A DNA stretch of 54,662 nt from Okeania sp. SIO3B5. Its GTDB lineage: Bacteria; Cyanobacteriota; Cyanobacteriia; Cyanobacteriales; Microcoleaceae. The stretch spans positions 1-54,662 of the forward strand of contig NZ_JAAHHG010000006.1 in NCBI RefSeq assembly GCF_010692555.1, written 5' to 3'. Under the pieces are notes generated by a model. It ran no database searches, was not told where the DNA came from, and was given only the letters and a program-made list of their open reading frames with translations. The position numbers were made by a program, and so were the translations under genes. Below are positions 1 to 6,839 of this stretch, in pieces (position 1 is the first letter of the stretch; each line of letters begins with the position of its first letter).

Positions 1-286
1 TCAAAGCTCTTACAGGTAAAAGTTTCAGTCTTTTTCACCTCAAACATTGATGTTCTATTGATCTATTGTCCAATAGTTACAGTAGTTTCCGCGCGTTATG
101 AAGTACATATGCGGATCAAGTGCGGCAACTATATATTTTCATGCAACAAAGCCATGCACGACCATAAAAAATTTAATATAGCAATATTTTTTCCACTTTG
201 GTAGAATAGAATATAAGATAAAAAAATTAACTGTTTTAGAATTGGAGAAAAGACTCTATTGTTATTTTCAGCAAAGGTAAAAAATT

Positions 287-889
287 ATGGTGACAACTAA
301 CTTAGTTCAGACAATAGCTGTTAATATTCCTAAAGAAATTAATCTCAAAATTACTCACGAACAATTTGTTGAGTTAGCACTGGTAAACCGAGATTTGCAA
401 TTAGAAAGAACTGCCAAAGGAGAATTAATTGTTATGGCACCAACAGGAAGCGGTACGGGAAATCGTAACTCAAGTATTACAGGACAACTTTGGTTATGGA
501 ACTATCAAACAAAACTGGGGAAAACTTTTGATTCTTCTAGTGGTTTTCATCTACCTAATGGTAGTAGTCGTTCTCCCGATGCTGCTTGGGTAAAACAGGA
601 AAGATGGGATAGTTTGACTAGAGAACAAAAGGAAACTTTCGCACCTTTATGTCCTGATTTTGTAATAGAATTACGCTCTAAAAATGATACTATTTCCGAA
701 TTACAGAAAAAGATGAAAGAGTATCAATCAAATGGTGCAAAATTAGGTTGGTTAATTGATAGTAAAAATCGGCAAGTGGAGATTTATCGCCAAAATAGAG
801 ACGTGGAAATATTAGAAAATCCTAATAGTTTATCTGGGGAAGATGTATTACCTGGATTTGTTTTAGATTTGACAGAAGTTTGGGGTTAG
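287..889 (+). CDS. Uma2 family endonuclease-like protein (DUF820)
   Basis: This 200-residue protein has the Uma2/DUF820 fold, a PD-(D/E)XK nuclease-like family greatly expanded in cyanobacteria. Family marks that can be read are the N-terminal ITHEQFVELALVNRDLQLER segment, the MAPTGSGTG turn, SPDAAWV with the metal-binding Asp, and PDFVIELRS with the Glu before the lysine-containing strand. It ends with the usual GEDVLPGFVLDL. The length is normal and the active-site residues are present, so it is probably intact. The start follows an AAAGG-like ribosome site. It stands alone. The cellular role of the family is not established; nuclease activity is inferred from the fold. Confidence 0.88.
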   Translation: MVTTNLVQTIAVNIPKEINLKITHEQFVELALVNRDLQLERTAKGELIVMAPTGSGTGNRNSSITGQLWLWNYQTKLGKTFDSSSGFHLPNGSSRSPDAAWVKQERWDSLTREQKETFAPLCPDFVIELRSKNDTISELQKKMKEYQSNGAKLGWLIDSKNRQVEIYRQNRDVEILENPNSLSGEDVLPGFVLDLTEVWG

Positions 890-1116
890 TAAAAACATCT
901 ATTACATGAAAAAACAGTAATGAAATTAATATTTTTCCTACCTTGGTGGTGCATCGTAATGGTTGTGCATTGTTATTATTTTTTTGAAGAAGTACAACAG
1001 TGGTTAGAGAAAGAGGCGATCGCTTATCTAACGTTACCGTCAAAAACCGTAAAATTGGCTTCCTCAAACTTTTTTCTATTGAAGTCTGAAACAACTAAAC
1101 AACTATATGTTAAATT

Positions 1117-1731
1117 CTATAAATTTTTACATCGAGCAAGAATCCGCCAAAATCGGCCATTTCTTACCCCCATTCCTGTACTGGGACTACCAGCGACATT
1201 CATTCTGATTGGTAGAAATCCCCTACGCATTTTACTATAAGTTAATCTTTTATACAGTAACCATTTTCCTCCTTTACGCCATCCTACTCTGTCTCCAAAC
1301 TTTTTCCAAACTTCGTAAGCACGTCTGGCATCCAGACCTCTCATACCACCTAGACTCCGATAAATTTGCTTTTGCACAGAAAAGCCAAAATTACCTTTAC
1401 TATATTTCAGCCAAAGTTTGTCAATCGTGCTTAAATCTTGGCAAGAAAAATTCCTAGCATCTCTATCTCTCAACCATGCCGATCTTCTTGAATAGCCTGC
1501 CAGTCTTAAAATTACCATCCTTGTTTCTTTGTCTGCTTCTTGCCATTGTCCCCTCCTCAATAAATCACGCAGCCTTGTATAGTCAACCTTCTGAGCTAAA
1601 ATTAGAGGTTCATTATTAGATTCCAATCCCGAAGCTATTTCTTCTGAAAATAATCGTCCAGAATAATTTACTAGAGTTAATACTAGGAATGTTATACCAA
1701 AGATACGAGGTAAATATTTCATTTTATTCAA
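1117..1731 (-). CDS. Secreted GUN4-domain protein
   Basis: This 204-residue protein starts with a hydrophobic segment (about residues 5-28) that looks like a signal peptide or membrane anchor. A GUN4 domain follows from about residue 50: DYTRLRDLLRRGQWQEADKE, then CQDLSTIDKLWLKYSKGNFG, FSVQKQIYRSLGG and FGDRVGWRKGG. GUN4 proteins bind porphyrins and stimulate Mg-chelatase. Cyanobacteria also carry many GUN4-domain paralogues of unknown role, and an exported copy is unlikely to be the chelatase activator. The C-terminal end after RRGFLPIRM matches the usual GUN4 end (GxLP) and then a short tail. A decayed sulfatase-modifying-type fragment lies just upstream on the same strand. Confidence 0.8.
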   Translation of the reverse strand: MNKMKYLPRIFGITFLVLTLVNYSGRLFSEEIASGLESNNEPLILAQKVDYTRLRDLLRRGQWQEADKETRMVILRLAGYSRRSAWLRDRDARNFSCQDLSTIDKLWLKYSKGNFGFSVQKQIYRSLGGMRGLDARRAYEVWKKFGDRVGWRKGGKWLLYKRLTYSKMRRGFLPIRMNVAGSPSTGMGVRNGRFWRILARCKNL

Positions 1732-1794
1732 AATTTAGAAACTCGACTCAGAATAATATTAACTGTTTTTGGTTGTCAAGGGCGATCGCCACAT

Positions 1795-1880
1795 TTAAAC
1801 ATTGCAAACTACACGAAAACCAACATCGTAGTAGTAACTATTACAGTCACTATCGTAACGACACCCAGAACGATTGTAGA
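1795..1880 (-). pseudogene. Remnant of a formylglycine-generating-enzyme (SUMF1-like) C-terminus
   Basis: Reading the minus strand in one frame gives NRSGCRYDSDCNSYYYD followed by VGFRVVCNV and a stop. The VGFRVV end after an Arg/Tyr/Asp-rich stretch is the hallmark C-terminus of FGE-sulfatase (SUMF1) domain proteins, which are common in cyanobacteria. No upstream part of such a gene is present; the frame is lost toward the DUF433 gene. It is therefore a short 3' relic, perhaps of a larger FGE-type gene removed by deletion. Confidence 0.55.
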
Positions 1881-1958
1881 AATAATATTATGTTTCGAGA
1901 AAAAAGTCTTTATAATATAATTAAGTATTCAGCCAGATATAATATTAATTGTTGATAT

Positions 1959-2189
1959 ATGGACGACATCAAACTATTAGACAGAATCTCTGTCAATCCT
2001 AAAATTTTCAACGGCAAACCTATAATTCGGGGTCGTCGTTTGGCAGTGGAACATATCTTGGGAATGTTAGCAGCAGGAGACACCCCTGAGACCATCTTAG
2101 AAGGTTATGCTTGGTTAGAACCAGAAGATATCCAAGCTTGTCTGCTCTATGCTTATAAATTAGTCAGTCACGAGAGAGGATTGACTTAA
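1959..2189 (+). CDS. DUF433 antitoxin, 3' end displaced by a TnpB element
   Basis: This 76-residue product has the DUF433 signature: DRISVNPKIFNGKPIIRGRR, then LAVEHILGMLAAGDTPETIL, then WLEPEDIQACLLYAYKLVSH. DUF433 proteins are small winged-helix or HTH-like antitoxins usually paired with a PIN-like DUF5615 toxin. Here the ORF ends a few residues early. The missing tail, in frame as EAVEPLLIENK and a stop that overlaps the DUF5615 start by ATGA, lies 1.2 kb downstream at 3430-3466. The gene is interrupted after TTGAC at 2181-2185. The truncated protein keeps nearly the whole domain and might still act. Confidence 0.82.
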   Translation: MDDIKLLDRISVNPKIFNGKPIIRGRRLAVEHILGMLAAGDTPETILEGYAWLEPEDIQACLLYAYKLVSHERGLT

Positions 2190-2269
2190 TCCAAGAATAA
2201 CGATATAATAAATTATAAAGCGTACTATTAAACAGACTCTGTTTGCTGCGCATACAAAACACACATAAC

Positions 2270-3352
2270 ATGAAATCCATTAGAACCAAGCTCAAACTTA
2301 ATAATAAGCAGAAAACTCTGATGGCTCAACACGCAGGCTACTCACGTTGGTGTTATAATTGGGGTTTAAGCTTGTGGAATGCTGCTTACAAGGCTGGTTA
2401 TAAGCCTAATACCCGTAAGCTGAGAGAAGTTTTTACCAATCATACAAAGGCTTTATATCCCTGGATGAAAAATTTGTCATCTAGAGTTTACCAATACGCT
2501 TTCATAAATTTAGGTGAAGCCTTCAAAAGATTCTTTAAAGGGTTAGGAAAATACCCAAGGTTTAAGAAAAAAGGTAGGTCGGATTCATTCACAATAGATA
2601 ATTGTGGAAAACCAATAGAACTTAATGGTTGGTCTCACAAGTTACCTTTTATAGGTTGGGTAAAAACTTATGAACCGATTGAGGCAACGACTAAAAAAAT
2701 AACTATTAGTAGGCAAGCGGGTGATTGGTATCTCAGTTGTAGCTATGAATGGAATCCCACAACCACGCCCAAAAAAACTGATGTAGTTGGTGTAGATTTA
2801 GGGGTGAAAACCTTAGCGACTTTGAGTGATGGAAAAGTATTTGAGAGCGTAAAATCTTATCGCAGATTTGAAGCTAAGTTGTCTCGATTGCAATACCTAA
2901 ATCGTCATAAAGAGGTAGGCTCTGCCAACTGGAAAAAAGCACAACTGAAAATTGCCAAGCTACACGCAAAAGTAGCTAACATCCGCAAAGACGCAATTCA
3001 TAAATTGACAACATACTTAGCCAAAAACCACGGCACTGTCTCAATTGAAGATTTGAATGTCAGCGGAATGTTACGCAATCATAAACTAGCGAAATCAATA
3101 GCCGACCAAGGATTTTATGAATTTAGACGACAGCTAGAATATAAGTGCGAATGGTACGGTTCTGAGCTAGTGGTAGTTGACAGGTTTTTTCCATCATCAA
3201 AAACTTGCTCACACTGCGGTCACGTTCAAGATATGCCATTAAATGTAAGGACTTATGATTGCCCTGAATGTGGCTTGTCAATAGATAGAGATTTAAACGC
3301 CAGTATAAATTTGAGAGATGCGGTCGGCTTGACCGTGAATGCCTGTGGATGA
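2270..3352 (+). CDS. tnpB: TnpB RNA-guided endonuclease
   Basis: The start MKSIRTKLKLNNKQ at 2270 fits the family better than the upstream in-frame ATG at 2243. Numbering from 2243, the N-terminal OrfB_IS605 helix-turn-helix/wedge region runs to about residue 170. RuvC motifs follow: VGVDLGVKTLA with D185, SIEDLNVSGM with E269, and DRDLNAS with D350. A C4 zinc ribbon (C322, C325, C340, C343) lies between the last two. All catalytic and zinc residues are present and the length is normal, so the nuclease looks active. The family is the ancestor of Cas12 and uses an omega-RNA from the element's right end to cut donor-joint targets beside the element's TAM, here expected to be TTGAC. Confidence 0.92.
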   Translation: MKSIRTKLKLNNKQKTLMAQHAGYSRWCYNWGLSLWNAAYKAGYKPNTRKLREVFTNHTKALYPWMKNLSSRVYQYAFINLGEAFKRFFKGLGKYPRFKKKGRSDSFTIDNCGKPIELNGWSHKLPFIGWVKTYEPIEATTKKITISRQAGDWYLSCSYEWNPTTTPKKTDVVGVDLGVKTLATLSDGKVFESVKSYRRFEAKLSRLQYLNRHKEVGSANWKKAQLKIAKLHAKVANIRKDAIHKLTTYLAKNHGTVSIEDLNVSGMLRNHKLAKSIADQGFYEFRRQLEYKCEWYGSELVVVDRFFPSSKTCSHCGHVQDMPLNVRTYDCPECGLSIDRDLNASINLRDAVGLTVNACG

Positions 3353-3429
3353 GTAACCGCTGACGGCCTCAGTGGAAGCAGGAAGTAAACATTAAAATGT
3401 CACTTATTTGACGTTTTATATCGGTTTTA
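3300..3429 (+). ncRNA. Candidate omega-RNA (right-end RNA of the TnpB element)
   Basis: The end of tnpB and the 75 bp after it hold two clear stem-loops: CGGTC/GACCG at 3321-3335 within the last codons, and a 7-bp stem CCGCTGA/TCAGTGG at 3357-3375. A short AT-rich stretch then leads to the inferred right end. In characterised TnpB systems the omega-RNA overlaps the 3' end of the gene, and its guide is the host sequence just past the right end, here beginning at 3430. Boundaries are approximate and transcription is inferred. Confidence 0.55.
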
Positions 3430-3466
3430 TGAAGCAGTCGAACCATTACTAATAGAAAATAAATGA
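3430..3466 (+). pseudogene. Detached 3' tail of the DUF433 gene
   Basis: The frame GAA GCA GTC GAA CCA and onward reads EAVEPLLIENK then TGA, which shares ATGA with the start of the DUF5615 gene. It is the expected C-terminal tail and translational coupling of a DUF433/DUF5615 pair, cut from its gene by the TnpB element. Confidence 0.7.
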
Positions 3467-3813
3467 TCAAGCTGCTACTTGATACTTGCGTTTCGGGTGG
3501 AATTCGTGAGCAACTGCAAACTAACGGTTACGATGTCATATATACAGGTGACTGGTTAGAAGATCCAGGTGATAACGAAATTTTGGCAATAGCTTACCAG
3601 GAACAGCGAACTTTAGTTACTCTTGACAAAGATTTCGGTGAAATAGCAATAGTTCGCGGTCAACCTCACTACGGAATTATCCGTTTGGTGAATATAGCGA
3701 CTAAAAAACAGGCAGAAGTTTGTGTTGAAGTTCTTATGCGTTACAATCGCGAACTACAGGCAGGAGCTATTGTTACGGCATCGCCAGGAAGAGTGAGAAT
3801 TCGTAGTAATTGA
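3463..3813 (+). CDS. DUF5615 PIN-like toxin
   Basis: This 116-residue protein belongs to the DUF5615 PIN-like family, toxins found next to DUF433 antitoxins. Visible marks are the N-terminal IKLLLDTCVSGGIREQL with the first acidic residue, the YTGDWLEDPGDNEILAIAYQ helix pair, and LVTLDKDFGEIAIVRGQPH with the D-K-D-F motif. The usual core is complete. Its start overlaps the stop of the detached DUF433 tail by ATGA, so translation was probably coupled to the antitoxin. With the TnpB element between them, toxin expression may now be reduced, which could matter for survival of the insertion. Confidence 0.85.
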   Translation: MIKLLLDTCVSGGIREQLQTNGYDVIYTGDWLEDPGDNEILAIAYQEQRTLVTLDKDFGEIAIVRGQPHYGIIRLVNIATKKQAEVCVEVLMRYNRELQAGAIVTASPGRVRIRSN

Positions 3814-3831
3814 AGTTCATTGTCCACCAAT

Positions 3832-3974
3832 AAACCGGGTTGTTAACGAAGTCAGAAGTCAGAAGTCAGAAGTCAGAAGTTATTTTTGTAACGGGGATTT
3901 TGAGCAACTCTCCAAAAATATTACGCCTTAAAAGGCGGGGTTTTAGACCCATGTTATTTTGATAAACCCGGTTT
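3832..3974. repeat. Small inverted-repeat element with inner GAAGTCA heptamers
   Basis: AAACCGGGTT at 3832-3841 is the exact inverse of AACCCGGTTT at 3965-3974. Between them are about five tandem copies of a heptamer GAAGTCA and a small hairpin CGCCTTaaAAGGCG. It has the look of a short non-autonomous dispersed repeat. Confidence 0.5.
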
Positions 3975-4020
3975 CTGCATAAGTCCTGTGGATTATACAG
4001 CATATATTGGGCAGGTAATA

Positions 4021-4048
4021 GCTGTTTGCGCAGTATCCCGCAGGAAAT
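4021..4048. repeat. Small dispersed repeat (GCGCAAACAGC type)
   Basis: This 28-bp unit, in reverse orientation, matches segments at about 20666-20693 and 20715-20742 that read ATTTCCTnCGGAATGCTGCG then CAAACAGC. In the later copies the unit sits inside the ends of larger MITE-like elements, so it seems to be mobile itself. Confidence 0.5.
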
Positions 4049-4050
4049 GC

Positions 4051-4845
4051 TTATCTTATTCCTTCTTGTCGCAACCAAGTATCTGCCCAAGTTGCATCAT
4101 TTTCTGATAATTTTGGTACTGGTTTTTGAGTGTAATCTATTTTTAAATCGTAACTGCCAACATCATAAATATTAGTTAATAAAGCTTGTAAATCTATAAT
4201 TGGTTCTGTATCTTCTGGGCGTAATGGTAATGGAAATTCAGGGATTTTATTTTGGATATTAAAGGCATATAAATCAGCTCTTGGTCGTTGCTTTACGCGA
4301 CTCACTAAAATCTGATAATGACTTTTATTTTTATGATTTGAAATAGGCATTCGTTGACCGCGACGCAGTAAATCTATTTCGATAAAATTAGTCAAACTAT
4401 CTAAAATTTTTTCTCGTTTTTCTAGATAAATTTCTCTACCTTTTCCACCTTTTTTATTAGAAGGAGATAATATTTCTATGGTAGTTACAACTTCCTTAGT
4501 TGCTACTTCTTGAATTTCCAAATATCCTTGGCGAATAGTTATAGGTATTGGCAGAGTTACTGTTATAGGTTTTGTGGAAGGTTCTATTATTGCAACTTGA
4601 GATTCTGTATAATTTGAAGTGTTAATTTGGCTTTTTTTTGACAGCACTGAAACATCTGGAATATCTACAAATAAAGATTCTATATCTTTTTCTTCATACA
4701 TTCTTACTTGTAGGGAAACAAAATATTTAGGATATAGTTGGGGAGATAATAAGTCAGCCATCTTCACAGTTAGATGTAGATGTAATCCCGGCCATAAATC
4801 GGGATGTTCTAAATATGGGTCCATACCAGGAAATGGGGATGGCAT
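4051..4845 (-). CDS. DUF4058 family protein
   Basis: This 264-residue protein opens with MPSPFPGMDPYLEHPDLWPG, the signature of DUF4058, a cyanobacterial and planctomycete family of unknown function. Other family blocks are LHLHLTVKMADLLSPQL, the VEILSP-like segment TTIEILSPSNKKG, FIEIDLLRRGQRMP and YDLKIDYTQKPVP. The core resembles PD-(D/E)XK nucleases (Glu in IEILSP, Glu-x-Asp in FIEIDLL), but activity is unproven. The length is normal and no frame break is seen. It is monocistronic, with an apparent terminator for the next upstream gene between them. Confidence 0.9.
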   Translation of the reverse strand: MPSPFPGMDPYLEHPDLWPGLHLHLTVKMADLLSPQLYPKYFVSLQVRMYEEKDIESLFVDIPDVSVLSKKSQINTSNYTESQVAIIEPSTKPITVTLPIPITIRQGYLEIQEVATKEVVTTIEILSPSNKKGGKGREIYLEKREKILDSLTNFIEIDLLRRGQRMPISNHKNKSHYQILVSRVKQRPRADLYAFNIQNKIPEFPLPLRPEDTEPIIDLQALLTNIYDVGSYDLKIDYTQKPVPKLSENDATWADTWLRQEGIR

Positions 4846-4894
4846 AATTTTTTATCCTTTGAGCGATCGCTAGTTTTTTTGTATTTTACATCAT

Positions 4895-4921
4895 AAAAAA
4901 AAGGTAAGTGTTACACCTACC
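4895..4921 (-). terminator. Rho-independent terminator after the AAA+ gene
   Basis: On the minus strand a hairpin with arms about nine bases long and one mismatch (GGTAaGTGT against ACACcTACC) is followed directly by eight T. It lies 47 bp past the stop of the 4969-6150 gene. Confidence 0.7.
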
Positions 4922-4968
4922 CTCATCTATTTTATCATGGTAATTTGACCTTAGCAATTAGTCATTAC

Positions 4969-6150
4969 CTATGACTTATGATTATCATTATTCTGACCAT
5001 TTGTGATTTCCATTGCTTGGCTTAACATCCAATTTTTTGTTTGGGAATCTTGGCTATTTGAGATGATATTTTTTGTGTGACGCACTTGTTCAATTGCTTC
5101 TAGAAAATCATTCATTGTCGAAATATTTTGTTCATTTTCATAATTTCTGGAGGCAGTTTTTAATACTACTTTTTTGACGACTTTCTTGATTTCTCGACCA
5201 GAAAATCCTTCAGTAAAATCTGCTAATTTTGCTAAAGATATATCTGGGGCAAGGGGATGTTTTTTGGAGATATGAACTTCAAAAATACGTTGCCGACATT
5301 GCACATCTGGCAAACTAATAGAAATAGCATCTAGGCCGCGATCGACAAAGGCAGCGTCTAAAACTTGAGCATTATTTGTTGCTACTATTACTAGGCCAGA
5401 AAACTTTTCTATTTCGGCAAGGAGAGTATTTACAGATGAATTTATACCTCTGGCAGCAGTATCTTCAGGGTTGGATAAACGCTTGCCCGCCGCTGTGTCA
5501 ACTTCGTCTAGAAAAACTACCGCATCTTGCTTTTCTGCCTCTGCAAAAATTCTGCAAATATTGTTTTCTGTTTGACCTACATATCGACTAGAAAATTGTC
5601 CGTTATTAGCTTCTAAAATTTTCTTACCTAGAGCTTTAGCTATGCCATGAGCAATACTTGTTTTACCAGTTCCAGGAAGACCTTCTAATATAATCATTCC
5701 TGAGACATCATCATAACCCCATGACTTGATTAAGCCTATTTTTTGACACAAATTTAGGATTTCTTGAATCCTTTTTTTTGTAGTAGGAGGAATGATAATT
5801 TTCTCTAGAGAATTTCGTGGGTCTTTAATTAATAAACTGGCATCTATTTCTCCAGGAATTTTTTGTTCTTGAATTTGTTCTTGAGCAGAATTATTGGTAG
5901 TTTGATTGGGGCTATCTGTAAACTGAATGGTTACTTTTTTTGGAGTGGGCGCCCCTTCTATTTCTGGATATTTTTCTAGGGCAGAAAAAATATGTTTAAC
6001 CATCTTTTCTTCTACATGGCTCCTAACTTTTGGGTCTGGGTTATGAGAGTTGCCATGACTGGGTAATTCCTTGACAGTTACTTGCATTTGTTTTTCCTGA
6101 CCAAATATTGGCTTAACATTTTTCTGCCAAGTGGTGTCTACTTTTGCCAT
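4969..6150 (-). CDS. AAA+ ATPase, FtsH/Cdc48-like single module
   Basis: This 393-residue protein has about 110 polar N-terminal residues, then a classic AAA domain: Walker A GLPGTGKTS (157-165), the pore-like SSRYVGQTE (187-195), Walker B VVFLDEVD (211-218), sensor 1 VIVATNN (254-260), an arginine-finger candidate FVDRGLD (R271), and a C-terminal lid LADFTEGFSGREIKKVVKK. All catalytic residues are present. No protease or transmembrane segment is attached, so it may be a remodelling ATPase or chaperone. It lies 104 bp downstream of a small membrane-protein gene on the same strand, which could be its partner. The N-terminal region is not recognised. Confidence 0.85.
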   Translation of the reverse strand: MAKVDTTWQKNVKPIFGQEKQMQVTVKELPSHGNSHNPDPKVRSHVEEKMVKHIFSALEKYPEIEGAPTPKKVTIQFTDSPNQTTNNSAQEQIQEQKIPGEIDASLLIKDPRNSLEKIIIPPTTKKRIQEILNLCQKIGLIKSWGYDDVSGMIILEGLPGTGKTSIAHGIAKALGKKILEANNGQFSSRYVGQTENNICRIFAEAEKQDAVVFLDEVDTAAGKRLSNPEDTAARGINSSVNTLLAEIEKFSGLVIVATNNAQVLDAAFVDRGLDAISISLPDVQCRQRIFEVHISKKHPLAPDISLAKLADFTEGFSGREIKKVVKKVVLKTASRNYENEQNISTMNDFLEAIEQVRHTKNIISNSQDSQTKNWMLSQAMEITNGQNNDNHKS

Positions 6151-6237
6151 TTTTTTTGTCTCCTAATTTAGTTGGAATAAATTTGTTTTATAAGGAGAAA
6201 TAAATTGCTTATTCCCCCTAATAGTTGTGAAATTAAC

Positions 6238-6303
6238 TAACTGTGTAATCTTGACTAATCGATTCTTGAATTGACTGCGTAATCTTGACTAATCGATCCT
6301 TGA
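6238..6303. repeat. Two direct copies of a ~33-bp unit at the 3' end of a gene
   Basis: The unit CTGYGTAATCTTGAC then TAATCGATYCTTGA occurs twice in tandem (about 6240-6270 and 6273-6303). It spans the last codons of the 6255 gene, so the C-terminal residues SQDYAVNSRID come from repeat sequence. This looks like a recent tandem slip. Confidence 0.6.
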
Positions 6304-6647
6304 TTAGTCAAAGTATTCTGCACCTCCGGAGAAAATGAGCTCCAAGAATATAGACTTTCAGCGCTTGTGAATACTGTACCCCAAGGCGATAAAAAATTAA
6401 CGACGAATTTGATTTTTGGACCATGGTTTTCCCAAAATTTATAAGCAGTAGCCTTAATCTTCTTCACTTTCTGTTTTTGACTATTACTAAGTCGCTTCCA
6501 CTCTTTTTCAACTACAGGATCGAGTACCGTTATAACAATACTTGCTACAGCAGTGCCTAATGTTAACCAAGTCAATATTTTGCCAACAAGAATGGGAGTT
6601 ATTATAGGATCTACGGCAAAAAATATTGGTGTAAGTTGTGTGAGCAT
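6255..6647 (-). CDS. Small membrane-associated protein of unknown function
   Basis: I prefer the ATG at 6647 (MLTQLTPIFF; 130 residues) because GAGG lies seven bases upstream. A start at 6728 would add 27 residues. A hydrophobic stretch (PIITPILVGKILTWLTLGTA then VASIVITVL) predicts one or two membrane helices. A basic segment EKEWKRLSNSQKQKVKKIKA follows, and then a less polar tail. I do not recognise the family. It is upstream of and codirectional with the AAA+ ATPase, and divergent from the NB-ARC gene with 110-190 bp between. A role as a membrane partner of the ATPase is only suggested by position. Confidence 0.6.
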   Translation of the reverse strand: MLTQLTPIFFAVDPIITPILVGKILTWLTLGTAVASIVITVLDPVVEKEWKRLSNSQKQKVKKIKATAYKFWENHGPKIKFVVNFLSPWGTVFTSAESLYSWSSFSPEVQNTLTNQGSISQDYAVNSRID

Positions 6648-6839
6648 TTTTTTCCTCTTACTAAATAAATTGATGGCCTTGTTTGCCTGGGTTTCAACTT
6701 TGATACTACTAATCATAAATGAACTCAATTGCCCGTAAACCTCAGTTTCGGCTCATATTTTTGGGAACTAATCAAGCAGTTTTAACTCAGTTACCAAAAG
6801 TGAGCTAAAATTGAACCAATCAATATATGAAAATATTTT

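Larger units (their letters stand above)
2186..3429 (+). mobile_element. IS200/IS605-type element carrying only tnpB
   Basis: The ends are deduced from the split host gene. Joining 2185 to 3430 restores an uninterrupted DUF433 frame ending HERGLT-EAVEPLLIENK and an ATGA overlap with DUF5615. The element therefore occupies about 2186-3429, about 1.24 kb, directly 3' of TTGAC. It shows no target duplication and no long terminal inverted repeat. Insertion 3' of a short T-rich motif without duplication is how IS200/IS605 elements behave. There is no tnpA, so mobility would need a transposase in trans. The exact junction may move by one or two bases. Confidence 0.75.

Noticed and set aside
138-153. 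Sixteen-base identity with 8367-8382 (TTCATGCAACAAAGCC)
   Set aside because: A single AT-rich word of this length can occur by chance in this much sequence, and flanks do not match.
822-1240. Overlapping small frames after the first Uma2 gene
   Set aside because: No family resemblance and they overlap each other and the GUN4 gene; treated as spacer.
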